From Turbatrix aceti (taxonomy: Eukaryota; Nematoda; Chromadorea; Rhabditida; Panagrolaimidae): a stretch of DNA of 64,000 nt. Location: contig OZ017768.1 in assembly GCA_963969345.1 (NCBI GenBank), positions 11,200,193 through 11,264,192 of the forward strand, given 5' to 3'. The notes beneath the pieces were generated by a model. It searched no databases and was not told the origin of the DNA. It saw only the letters and a list, made by a program, of their open reading frames with translations. Of this stretch, positions 50,983 to 62,535 are shown one piece after another. Position 1 is the stretch's first letter. Each line of letters opens with the position of its first letter. A program made the translations under genes and the position numbers.

Positions 50983-53900
50983 TTCTGTGTGTTAAGACCA
51001 TGGCAAAAATGTTTGAAAACAGAAAACGTAACGAGGAAAGGTCCACGCCATAAAACAGTCAAAGAAGAACACATTTCGGCGAAGAGATGCAATTATCCGT
51101 GTCAAGCAGGGCAAAAAACAGCAATAACACTACAGATGAGAACGTTACTCCAGGAAACGATAATGATACTTGAAGCATGAACATGTCTACGAATTACGAT
51201 CAACAATAAGCAATACGATCAGTTATGAGTACCAAAAAGTTGTACAAAGTAACGTAAATAAACCGCAGTAATAAATTATTATTTATAAATCGTCAGTAAC
51301 ATGGAATCTCAACGCGAAAATTTTTCTGCGACACTTTTATAAAATCGTAAAACATTTATCATTCATCGCTTTTTGGGGTTCTTTGGAGTATGTTGGGGCC
51401 ATTTTGTGCTCCAGAAGCATTCTATTAGTTGTGGGATAAGCGATTTTGTTTGGAGCGATATCCAGGATTTTATAAATGCAAGCTCCAACGAACGCCGAAA
51501 TTAATGGTTGGAAGCGCATTTGTAGGTGAAAAAGGGAATAACACCCGAATGAAATGAGTAAGTACCTCGGAGGATTTACTATATTGAGATGGTGAAAAAT
51601 GGACCGATTTAAAAAAACACGTTTTTTGTTATGCCCATAAAATCCAAACAAAAAAATAGGTTTTCCTTTTTTTTCGGCACGTTTTTTCTATTGAAACATG
51701 TTTACAACGAAAAATTTCGAAAGATTCATAATAGGGAAAAATGTAATTTGAGTAAAAATCGAACTTTTTTTGGCGTCTGGTGTAAAATACACCTGAATGA
51801 GGTAAAAAATCTGTTTTTGTCACTTGCACGAAAAAAAAATTTTGGATAAAAATATTTTTTTCTTATTTTCTGGTGGTACAAAAAATATTTCTAATTGCCG
51901 GGCATACAGCTTCTAGGAACGAGAGTGAAACTGACAACTTGACAAAAACTCGAACTCAAAAAACAGCAATTCAAGACCATTACAGCATTGATGAAAAAAG
52001 TAGGCAGAAAAAATGAGTGGTGGCAGTTAGCGCCATTGGGCTGTAAAAGAGAATCCTCAATGGCGCTAGCATGCCGCCCGTTGCCCGACGGCATCCCTCT
52101 CTTCCTTCCTCCCCATCCCAGCCCCCACCCTCGACCAGCCATCGACTTTGCGTTCGTTCAACCGGGGCTTGCCGCCGTCCAGTTAGTCTTCGACGGACGC
52201 TTCACTCCTTTCCGATGGCCACTGCAGCTGCAGCGGCTGCCGTAGCCATAGTAGTGTCCCTGTCGGTTAGTGTGCCGCCTGCCTGTACGTGGTGCACGTA
52301 CGTCGCGGGGTATAAACGGCACAGCTATGGGGTATTACGTGAGTTGTAGCATGTAGGGTGCTGGGGAGGGGAGCATGAGCGAAAATAGGAGAGGGGAAAG
52401 ATAAACTGAATTAAACACAAAAAAGAAAATTGACTGGATGGAGAGACTGGATTTCATTTTTAGAGCATTGATTTTAGCGGCTTTGGAGGGACACTGATGT
52501 GAGTCATCGTAAAAAAAGACCACACACGTAATTCTGGACCACCCCCAGAATGTGCAACTAACAGTGTATGGTTCTTTTTCCTCATAAGGACACTTCCGGA
52601 ACCCCCAAAAATACTACGCGTTTTTCAACCACCCCACCTGTCTGGTGTTCGTTCACAGCGTCGTCGCTGCATCCCTTTTGGGAACCCGTAGAGGTGCCAT
52701 CGGTGCCGGCAGATGACGAAGCCAAGGCCTCATCGTCGGCAGCTTCCGCGTGCAGGTTTTGACAAGAGTATACTTCCCGTGTCAGCATGGCATGTTGTGG
52801 AGGAGAAAAGGGGCTAAAAAAATACAAGTATACGCAAAAAAAATATTTTTGGTAAAAAAATGGTTGTAAAAAACGCGTTCTGCAACTTTTTTTACACAAA
52901 ATGAAAAATAATCCTTTTGAGTATGACGTTATCAGGGAACAAACAACGTCATTTTCTTTTCCGTTTGGATTTTTATGTATCACCAACAAGAAAAAAGACA
53001 GAGCTTTTCGTAGGCGTACAAGTATTTTGTTTTTTATGCGTTTGCATTATTGTGCGACATGTACAGTTTACAGAGTATTCTAGCATTTTTCATCCATTTG
53101 CAAAAATCTGAAAATAATAGTTTGCAACATTTTTGGAGTAACCAAACCGGATTTAGTTTTTTTCGGGTATACTATATCCGATCGGTTCTGGCTTTCGGTT
53201 TTGATTGCAGTGAACAGCCCCAAAATTTTTTTAATGAAAAATAAAATGTAAATCAAAAATTTAATATGAAGCTTGCATTTTAAATTTTTAATTCTCAATA
53301 ACAAAAAACCTAAAAAAGCAACGATAAGTTAAAAAAACAAGTTCGCACAGAAACAGATGCAATATCACTCCGATAGGACATCGGCCATACGGAAGAGTGG
53401 GGGGAATAAATGAAAGGCAATAAAGCCCTTTCTCTAGAAGATGGTTGGCGGCTTTGCAATCCCATACATGCATGCCCCCACGAAAAAAAGCAGACATGCA
53501 GCTGCAATTGGGGTGGCGGCCAATTGACTGATTCCCAGAGGGTGCTGGGGGCTGCTCGATTGCCCGGCTCTGCTTCTCTGAGAAAGCACTACAAAATCAT
53601 ATCCCAGCTATTTTTTCATTGCAAAAATATGCGCCCAGAATTTTTATTGTAGAAAAATGGGCGACCAGAAAATGAAAAAGCGTTCACTTTTTTTCTGGTT
53701 GTCCGAAGCATTCCAAGCAACCTCCTCCCTCTTCTTTGTCAATCGATCGAGTCATCTGCTTTAAATTTGGCTGCGTCTGCTGCTGCCGTGCTGTGGAACA
53801 GAGGAGGAGCAGGAAGGAAGATGGGGACGAAAGAAACTCGTCATCCTTCTCTCCGGTCGCTTTCATCGTTGTCGCCGGTCAAGCAGCGATGGTATGAGGT

Positions 53901-56900
53901 GATGTTTAGTCGATACCGGTCGGGTCACAGAGTATAAGGCGAAAGCGATGATTCATACCTGGTTCAGTCACAACCGATAGGTTTTTCTCCCACACTCGCA
54001 ACGGAAAAAGGGACAATCTTGAATATGTGAAATCGGGTGAAAGGAGAGTACCTAAATGGTTAGGGACTCTGGATCTAAATCTAACTTTGAGTGCTTTTGA
54101 TCGCGTGCAATCAGGTATGAACAATTTTAACTGGAAATACCTCTTTTTTATTCGATTTTTTTGGGATTCAAATAAAACCTGATCGAATATTTTTTGTGAT
54201 CCCTAAACAGTTGAACGATTGTTCCCCGTTTCGAAAAACTTTCGGTTACCCCACCCAAAAACGGTTTTTATACGGTTCGGATGTTCTCGGTTTCGGTTTC
54301 GATCAGGATACCCAACAACAGTGCGCGCAATAGAAATACAAAATTCAGCTATACAACGTTCAAATGTTGCACTTATGTTAGCTTACCGATTCCAGCGTCA
54401 AAAAAATGTAAAAGGTGACTACATCGACTTCGGAACTTGGACTCAGTGTAGTTAACTATCAAGTTCTCGGTCAAGTGAGTAAAAAACATTAGAATGACCC
54501 CTTAATTGCAATAAAAATGAACAACGTTGAAAATAAAAAAATAATCAAACCGGACATTTACGCCTTTCTTTGTCAATTACCCCCTCATACAAGCACCAAA
54601 AATAGTCTGAAAGGCACTCCCCTCCGGAATCCCATTCACATCGGTCCCCTCCATTGTATGTACACAAAAAAAGACATTCACACGGATATTGACGTCGTCA
54701 ATTTGGTGGTTTATTGAGTGACGAGGTAGAAAAAATACGGCTATGCACAGGCCGCGACGACCAGGAAAAACGAACGCGTACAACTAACCACACGCGTTAG
54801 CGTCCGATGATTCGATGATGTGTGTCGTAGTTTTCAGCTCTTTTTCCAGTCTTGTTTGGGTAAAAAACCGTCAGACGTCCAGTCCAGTCCGGCCAAGTTG
54901 GCTGCGTTTACGTTGTTCACTCGTCCTTATTCCATTTCTTATGCACAGAGGAGGAGGAGACAGCGTGAGTACATACATGCACACGCAGCCCCCCCCCCCT
55001 TCTACCGCTTATACCGTTTGAGTTTACGTACATCCAACAGGGAAGATAACTGGAACAAAAATCAACTAGGATATGGAAACCGGGTATGAAGTGACATGTC
55101 TGCTGCCATCGATTGCGTTTATGTCATCTTTGATGGCAGTAGCTGAGAAAATAGATGTATAGGGGACGTTTCGGTTGAAGCATTAGACACAATAATGACT
55201 CTATAGAGGCACTAATGAGGTTGAAAATTAGAAAAATAATTGGAAAAAGGATTGGTCTGCACGTTGCGCAGGCCGTTTTAAAAAATTAGGATTTTTAAAG
55301 TGTATGTTGCACGCAACTTGTTAATACAAAAGCAAAATTATAAAAAATTTCAAAAAATTTCAAAAAATTTATTTTTTATTTTTTTGTATTGAAATTTTTT
55401 GGTAGGTATTAAATGATTTTTAACAATTCTCATTTAAAAAAAATGAAAATTGTCACTTTCGCAAAAAATTGACAACAAGGGTATTTTTTTCACGCATAGC
55501 CAACTTATTGACATGTGATTACCTGCACTTATGTATATTTTTTTTTATTTAACCACACGCAAAAGCTACAAACATTGTATGTAAAGAAAAGATTGTGCGG
55601 AACTCAAATAAAGAATTGTAATCGCCGTGAGAACGACTTTACGATTAAAAAAATATTTTTGTATTTGTTTTTGTGATTACAATATTTTTTAGCAAATACT
55701 TAGCGGTAACCACAACAACGATCTCAAATGAGACAAGTAAGCAAGCGCTCATTAGTAATCCGCCCAACAACACGCGAACAACAATAGCGATAGATAGATG
55801 GATAAATGAATGAATGGATAGATAGGCAGGGGACAGATATAATACCAGCAGGGAGCGAACAAAGAGGATAGACACTCAATCAATGGTTGTACACGAAGAG
55901 AAAAAAGGCGAAACGCTACTCTGGTGGTGATTCTGTGTTGTACCTACCAGATATTACATGCGTGAAATGGTAGGCAGGCACACGACCTAGACATGAGGGG
56001 CGCGACCAGTTCATATCATCGATACAACTTCAGCTCAATGACATCTGGTTTTTATTGCACTCGATTTTGGGGAATTGGTTATTCCCGGTGTACTGACCTG
56101 ATATGCAAATCTGCAGAGAAGGGTGACAACTGGCGGTCAGGTAGAACATCTATCAGATACGTTCGGTGTTTAATAAATGTCGAGCTGATAGCAAGTTTAG
56201 CTAACAAAAATGTTTCGGTATTCGGACAGTTTTGCGATCTTATTTTTGCGTTTAAATAAATAAATTTGACTTTTAATTGTTGTATTGTTGTTTATTGGTA
56301 TCGTTCGTGCGAGGAGCTAAGTAGGGTACCTTAGAGGAATCGGGGGATACATCACTAGCAAAAAATTACTTTATACTGAACGGTCGCAACAAAAAATGGT
56401 TTATTAAGACCGGCAACATTTTAAAAAAGCTTGACTGGTCACTTTAGTGTTCAAGTGTCTTTTTACCCCACGTTTTTTTTGTATTTTAAAAATCGAAAAT
56501 TGCATCATTTTTTGCTTATCGAAATGGTATTTTTTTTGTTAGCACTTAAACAAAAATTATAACAAAACGTAATGTTCAACAGAAAGGGGCAATGGATTAC
56601 AAAAATACTTTGTTCTTACCAATCTCATCAAAAAAGGACCGGGACGCCGCTTTTCGGCCCGGCCCCTTTCAGACCCTGGTTTTTACAAGCATGAAAGCAG
56701 CTTCTAAATGTCTGGTTTACGCGCACTGTTTACGGAAACACAAACTGGAGCAGGTGATTTTGTTTCGCTTTGCGGCAACGTCAAATTTTATTTTTATTTA
56801 AAAATGTAAAATATTGCTGATATTTTATTTTTATTTTTTAAAATGTAAAATATTAAAATATTTTTTACTTTATTTTTGTCATCGGCATATATTTCATGGA

Positions 56901-56928
56901 CAAAAAAATTACACATCATCTAAAAACA
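50983..56928. other. 6-kb gene-free region
   Basis: No gene is recognised on either strand. Frames are short and unbiased. Features seen are an 11-bp hairpin (TAGCGCCATTG at 52028-52038 with its complement at 52058-52068), a C-run at about 54986-54998, and a GATA/GGAT-type simple repeat at about 55786-55836. A pyrimidine-rich GC patch at about 52070-52330 is probably promoter-like sequence, but no transcript can be assigned. Confidence 0.5.
55786..55836 (+). repeat. Imperfect GATA/GAAT simple repeat
   Basis: Tetranucleotide runs of the GATA, GGAT and GAAT type (GCGATAGATAGATGGATAAA and following, then GAATGAATGGATAGATAGG) extend over about 50 bases. This is an ordinary microsatellite. Confidence 0.8.
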
Positions 56929-58483
56929 TTAAAAAACTGCATTTTTTGAAGTTGACATCTTTTTTCTCATCGATCGATTGCCTCCGATATGCTTACTCTT
57001 ATCGTCGATGTAGAGTTTTTGGAGTGGATTTACGTTCTTCGACGCCACATACTCGATTTTGATAATAAAAGCAACTTTCGACGGGTATTTTGCGACAGGA
57101 ACTCCATACAGATCGATTGTGACGCCGCCATTATTTTCATTTACAGGAACCGAAATATCCGTTCCTAATAAAGTAGCCTTGGTTTTAGTCGTACGCTGAA
57201 CCCGGGCAAGAGAAACTTTATTGTTTGCTGGAAAAATCAGAACCCAGGCGTAGATAACGGTATTTTCTTCGTCTTGGGTGTTAAACGCTCTGCCGGGATA
57301 AAAATTCGAAGCATTTCTGAGTTTGCTGGTATACCAGACATTTTTGTCGTCCTCAAATTGATATACCCAGGGTTTAGACTTGTAGATAGCTTCTTCATGT
57401 ACACGCACAAAGTTACCCAGATTCTGAAGACGATCCTGGAAAATCGGAAGAATGACGCCGTCTTTATTCGGCCCGACGTTGATGAGAATGTTTCCATTCA
57501 TGGCAATAGTCGCTGCGACTGCGCGTATGACTTCAGCATCGGAAAGGTAGTCATTTACGGTAGAATCTTCTCTGTATCCCCAGGTTGATTTATCCAACGT
57601 GATGCAGCTCTCCCATTTGTGAGCTATCAACTTGGATGGCAAAAATCTGTCTGAGAAATCGAAAAAGCCACCACCGTGCTTTCCAGGTGATTCCTTGCCC
57701 CATCGATCGTTTACGATAACCGTATCTTTGACAGGTGATTCGTTGTAGAGCCAAGCAAGAAATTCTGTAGATTTCCAATACGAACTGGGTCTTTCCCAGT
57801 CTCCATCAGACCAGATGACTTCTGGCTGGTAATTGTTGACAATTTCGTACATTTGGGGAAGCGACACCTGCTGAACATAGTCATCTCGCCCAGTTATGTT
57901 ATCCAGCTTGTACAGAGGATGAAACCATTCAAACTGACTGAAGTACAGTCCAAAGTGGACATCCGTCTTGTCAAATGCTTTTTTAAGCTCACCGACGACG
58001 TCTCTTCTCGGGCCAAGGTCTACTGAATTCCAGCTGAAGGATGTATTGCTTGGAAACATGGTGAAGCCTTCGTGATGCTTGGAAGTGAAGACAAAGTACT
58101 TCGCACCGGCCGATTGAACAATTTTCGCAAAATTTTCTGCATCAAAATGCCGAGCAGTGAATCCAGAAGCCAAGTCAGCGTAAGACTTCCCGGGAAAGTT
58201 TTTCTCAGCGTAAGCTATTTTTTCGGCATCCTTTTCTCCCTTCCAGTACCACCAAAACCACTCGCCGTCTGCGATGACGGAATACGCTCCCCAATGACAG
58301 AAGATTCCGATCTTGACGTCGTCGTACCATTGAGGCAAGGGGTGGGTGTCAATGGAGTCCCATGTTGGCTAAAGAGGAGCTTTCAGTAAAATAAGTAAAA
58401 TAACGTATAATGCATACCTTGTAAGGCCCGGCAGCTTGAACGCTTGCCGCAAAAAATATGAGCAGGGCACAGAACGGCAGCAT
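56929..58483 (-). CDS. Secreted/lysosomal alpha-L-fucosidase, glycoside hydrolase family 29
   Basis: Exons 58483-58418 and 58368-56929 are joined over a 49-nt intron in phase 0 and give 501 residues. Exon 1 is essentially a signal peptide (MLPFCALLIFFAASVQAAGP), so the enzyme enters the secretory pathway for the lysosome or export. The GH29 fold is clear: WYDDVKIGIFCHWGAYSV, FTSKHHEGF, FGLYFSQFEWFHP, and the nucleophile motif VIWSDGDWE, whose first Asp (about residue 210) is the catalytic nucleophile. NGNILINVGPNKDGVI closes the barrel, and a beta-sandwich domain follows from about 380. It removes terminal alpha-L-fucose from glycoproteins and glycolipids by a retaining mechanism. The C-terminal 40 residues after AFIIKIEYV are Lys/Ser/Asn-rich and extend beyond the usual end. 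TTTATT (AATAAA on the coding strand) is at 56870-56875. Confidence 0.96.
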
Positions 58484-59061
58484 CTCGGCCAAACTTCAGT
58501 GACCGAGTGATGCTTTTAGACCACATTTGATCTTCAGTCAGACACTATTATTTGAAGAACACACATTGAAACCAGATGCTTTTGTTTTTGTTCACAAAAA
58601 TAGCTTTCATGTGTTTACAATATGGTCGACGAGAGAAAAAGCTTTAGAAACCTTTGTTTACGGATATGGAATTTGAAAGAAAAAAATTAGCACTCTGAAG
58701 TGAGAAAAAAAGGAAAAACCGCGACATTTTGAAAACGATTGAAAATACATGATTCAGGAGAACAAAAATGCTGCATTATTGGCAGAAATTTCAGGATGTG
58801 TGATATTTATGCGCCTTGCTTCGACGAGAGCATTATCGGCAGGTTTGGGGAGAAAACAAGAGACAAAAATAGGCGTTTGCCTGTGATTCGTTCGTGTGCC
58901 AGCCGAACGAATCACAGTGACACTGCCAGGTCTACACAATGAAAAACAACTGACCATTGACTAGTTCGTCTTTCAATCAATTTTGTTTTTCTTCGTCCGA
59001 CTTGCGCTTTTCTGTATTTTTTTGTCTGAAAAAGTATTTATTTCCCATGTATTTTCCAGCC
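58484..59061. other. Divergent intergenic region
   Basis: The fucosidase (minus) and the acidic protein (plus) are transcribed away from each other from this 578-bp segment. It contains a short inverted repeat, GTGATTCGTTCG (58879-58890) with CGAACGAATCAC (58904-58915), and a TTTTCCAG acceptor at 59052-59059. Confidence 0.6.
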
Positions 59062-59613
59062 ATGGCACTTCCCGAACCCGTAACGCCCAACACTGTAACA
59101 TATGTCTTTCAAATTCAAAAGGACAACCTCACTCCCGCCGTCGAAGCCGCTCTTGACCTGCTCAAAGAACACATGTTTCACGTCGTAAATTCCGAACCCT
59201 TGCGTGAATTGCAGTCCCCTCCAAGCCCAGCCACTCTCTCATTTGCCCATCCTACTCCCAAGAATACTCGCCTTACCCGAATTCACGTCGACAAGTACCC
59301 AAAACTCCCCCAAAAGATGTTCCACGGCGACATCGTGAATATCAACAGTATGCCGTTCACGATCTACTCTCAAAGCTTGTTTCGGACGGTTTTCGTCTGT
59401 CACAAGTGCGTTCTTGAGAATAAAAACACAAATGTTTGGGAATCGTGCTCTCTGGCTGTGTTGAAGAAAGTCGGAGCCGATGTCGTCAAGCGTTGCACAC
59501 ACCGTTACGAAGAGATGTTCTTTGACGACGATGCTCCAGACGAAGATGACGAAGACGATGAAGAAGATGACGCGGTGCTGTTGCCGAGTGACGAGGACAC
59601 CGATGATGAGTGA
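59062..59613 (+). CDS. 183-aa protein with acidic tail, function unknown
   Basis: This is a single exon of 183 residues. The ATG at 59062 sits two bases after a TTTTCCAG splice acceptor, so the transcript is probably trans-spliced or has a 5'-UTR intron; an upstream in-frame ATG at 58957 is thereby excluded. The N-terminal part (NTVTYVFQIQKDNLTPAVEA) and the middle (MFHGDIVNINSMPFTIYSQS) look like a compact alpha/beta domain. A CxxC pair (VCHKCVLE) and two later cysteines could bind metal. The last 40 residues are almost pure Asp/Glu (DDDAPDEDDEDDEEDDA), typical of histone-binding, nucleolar or nuclear proteins. I do not recognise the family. Confidence 0.7.
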   Translation: MALPEPVTPNTVTYVFQIQKDNLTPAVEAALDLLKEHMFHVVNSEPLRELQSPPSPATLSFAHPTPKNTRLTRIHVDKYPKLPQKMFHGDIVNINSMPFTIYSQSLFRTVFVCHKCVLENKNTNVWESCSLAVLKKVGADVVKRCTHRYEEMFFDDDAPDEDDEDDEEDDAVLLPSDEDTDDE

Positions 59614-60117
59614 TGTTCTGGGTTTTATATTCGTTGTAATTTTTTCAACGCTGTTAGTTTTTTAAATGTTTTTAAATTGGCTTTGCAAATGTTCAGAAAG
59701 TGGTGGCATTAAATACATTATTTTTGGAAATATTTTTTAATGCATCATTTTTTTAACAACTTTATGTTAAAATTTATTTAAAAATTTTCGGTAAATTTAT
59801 TTAAACTGTCTGAAAAAAAAGTACTTATATAACAGAACAGAATACAAAACTTGTACCGTCGTCTGCAATGGCGTCATGCGATTCGCGTTGTAACTCACAT
59901 CAGGTCAATTAGTAGCCATCGCTTGTTTTCCAAACACCAGCGTACGTGCACACCGCCGAATTTTATTGACGGTCATGTAATTTCATACTACAAAATTTGT
60001 TGTCTAACCACCAAAAATGTACACGCCACACCACCGCAATCACAGCATCTTCACACACTCTTCATTTTTGTGATTTTTGCTCTCTTCCTTGGACGCTATT
60101 TATCAATTCTGTTAATC
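59614..60117. other. Intergenic region before the acyl-CoA oxidase gene
   Basis: AT-rich sequence with no gene. The 5' leader of the acyl-CoA oxidase presumably starts in the last 200 bases, where an open frame without stop precedes the chosen ATG. Confidence 0.5.
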
Positions 60118-62417
60118 ATGGCACCGCAAGATAATCCGGACCTGACATTGGAGCGGCAAAAGGCAACTTTCAAGTCAGAGGACCTGGCTGTTGTCTTCAA
60201 CGAAGGTGTCGAAAAGTTGAGACGCAGGCGCGAGATTCGGGAGTATTACCTTCGGGCGAAGGAACTTCACGACCCTGTGCCCATTGAATTTCTTGATCGG
60301 GTTCAGAGGTATGAAAATGCCCAGCGAAAGGTTGTCGAGTTCAGAAAGCATCTTGACAGGGCTGTCGACAAGCAGAATCTGGAGGAACTGGGCTATTTTG
60401 CGAAGTAAGTTTTTAAAAATGAAAATTATAAATATGAAAGGGCAGTTGCAACTTGCAAGGTCTAAACGCGGATGTTGATTTCTTTTCGAGATTTCGGCAC
60501 GAAAATAGTTTTCCATTTGGGAGCATGTTTTTTATAACTTTAATATTTTTAAATTCGTTTCAAAATCTCATGCTTTCGTTTTCAGCCTCACATTTGGCCT
60601 CGATGGCTTTCCCCTTGGGTTGCACTTTGTCATGCTGGTTCCCACCATCATGAACAACGCCGACGATGAACAAACCACCGACTGGCTGCCCCGTGCCGCC
60701 AACCTCGAATTCATCGGCACCTATGCCCAGACCGAGCTTGGCCATGGCACCAATCTTCGACGCCTCGAGACGACTGCCACCTACGATGCTGCCCGACAGG
60801 AATTCGTCCTCAGTACCCCTTCTGTCTCGTCATACAAGTGGTGGCCAGGCAACTTGGCCAAGTCGAGCAACTTTGTCATCGTGGTTGCGCGCCTTATCAC
60901 CCAGGGCAAAGACCACGGCCCGCACCTCTTCTTCGTCCAAATCCGTGACCCGATGACTCACAAAAGTGCTCCGGGGGTTACGGTCGGGGACATTGGCCCG
61001 AAACTTTTTATCAATACAACAGATAACGGATTTCTGAGACTTGATAACGTTCGAATTCCTCGGCGTAACATGTTCATGAGAAATGCCAAGGTGCAGCCGG
61101 ATGGAACGTTCATTCCTCCTCGTCACAACAAGCTGGCCTATGGATCCATGGTTTATGTCAGGACTTCCATGATCAAGTCTATGGCTTCGTACCTTGGTCA
61201 GGCGGCTACCATCGCTGTCAGGTATTCCGCTGTGAGGAGACAAGGTGAAGTTGAGGTAGTTTTTTTTTTATTTTCAAAATTGTGTTGATTTTTTTTTCAG
61301 GTAGCCCAAAAAATTGAAAGCCAAGTCTTGGACTACCAAACACAGCAGTACCGTCTTCTACCTCAAGTTGCTCGGGCCTGGGCTTTTGAAATCACTGGTC
61401 GAACCACTCGTCAAATGTACAGCAAGTTCCTGTCGGACGTCCAGAGCGGCGTCGATGTTACAGCTCTTCTGGCTGACCTCCACTCGATCAGCAGCGGTCT
61501 CAAGGCTGTCGTCACCATTCAGACAGTGCTCGGCATAGAACAGTGCCGAATGGGCTGCGGAGGCCATGGATACTCAGATGCCAGTGGTCTGCCGCAACTT
61601 TTTGCCTGCGCTGTGGGAGGCTGTACCTACGAAGGCGAAAACATGGTCATGCTCCTTCAGGCGTCGAGACAGCTGGTCAAAGTTGCCTCGGACTTGGCTA
61701 AAGGCAAAAGATATGGCGGAAAAGCTTCGGAAACTGTAGCTTATCTGTATGAAACGAATTCTGCGAAGAAGTCGTCTCTTGGCAGGTACCCGACTCCAAG
61801 TGCTGCGCTCAAAGCTTTTGAGCACGTTGCCCGGCGCCAAACTTTGGCAGCTTTTGACCGAATCACGTCTCTTGTTCGGAGTGGCAAGTCCCAGGAGTAT
61901 GCAAGAAATGAGTCTGGTGTCGAGCTCCGTCGAGCGGCAACTGCACATACGAGGACGTTCATTGCGAGAAATTTTATTAACTTTGTCGCTGGCATCCCTG
62001 CTGGTCCCTCGAAAAACGTTCTTGCTGATCTCCTAGACTTGTACCTGCATGTCGAAGTTGGAGAATCCGCTGCGGAGCTGCTAGAAGACGGCTTTGCTAC
62101 GGGAGATCAGATCGCAGCTGCCAGGTCTCATGTCTACGCTGCACTCACCCGTCTTCGGCCAAATGCTGTGTCCATTGTCGACAGCTTTGACTTCTCGGAT
62201 CGCGAATTAAACAGCGTTCTGGGACGTCGTGATGGCAACGTTTACGAGAATCTATTTGCTTGGGCTCAGAACTCGCCGCTTAACAAACATGACGTGGGTT
62301 TTTTCAGTTGTTGGAAAGCAATAAATGTCCACTGTTTTTCAGGTTTTGCCTTTCCACGACAAGTATCTCGGTAAAATGTTAGCTGAAGCACGACAAAATC
62401 CTCTCAGCAAGCTGTGA
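60118..62417 (+). CDS. acox: Peroxisomal acyl-CoA oxidase
   Basis: Exons 60118-60404, 60586-61255, 61301-62293 and 62343-62417 encode 674 residues, the usual length for animal ACOX. The flavoenzyme oxidises acyl-CoA to trans-2-enoyl-CoA with release of hydrogen peroxide, the first step of peroxisomal beta-oxidation; in nematodes this also shortens ascaroside side chains. The N-terminal helical domain is followed by the FAD/substrate domain (EFIGTYAQTELGHGTNLR, KWWPGNLAKSSN, GVTVGDIGPK). The C-terminal half has RMGCGGHGYSDASGLP (motif GCGGHGY at about 404-410), YEGENMVMLLQ with the catalytic Glu near 430, and SIVDSFDFSD...GNVYENLFAWAQNSPLNK. The protein ends NPLSKL, a canonical PTS1 peroxisomal import signal, reached only through the small last exon. 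An ATG 89 codons upstream is open but has no homology. AATAAA is at 62480. Confidence 0.96.
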
Positions 62418-62479
62418 CAGCATTGTTGCCGTTCGTTTATAAAAAGTTTGTTTGTTTACAGATAAAGTGTCATAACATT

Positions 62480-62485
62480 AATAAA
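62480..62485 (+). terminator. Polyadenylation signal of the acyl-CoA oxidase gene
   Basis: AATAAA lies 63 bases after the stop codon. The convergent GTPase gene ends at 62536, so the two 3' ends are within about 50 bases of each other. Confidence 0.7.
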
Positions 62486-62535
62486 TCGGAACATTTCAAA
62501 AAACAATTTTAAAAGAATGAATGGAATGATTATTT

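Noticed and set aside
59851..60117. Upstream extension of the acyl-CoA oxidase frame
   Set aside because: The 89 extra codons resemble no acyl-CoA oxidase, and the family N-terminus fits the ATG at 60118.
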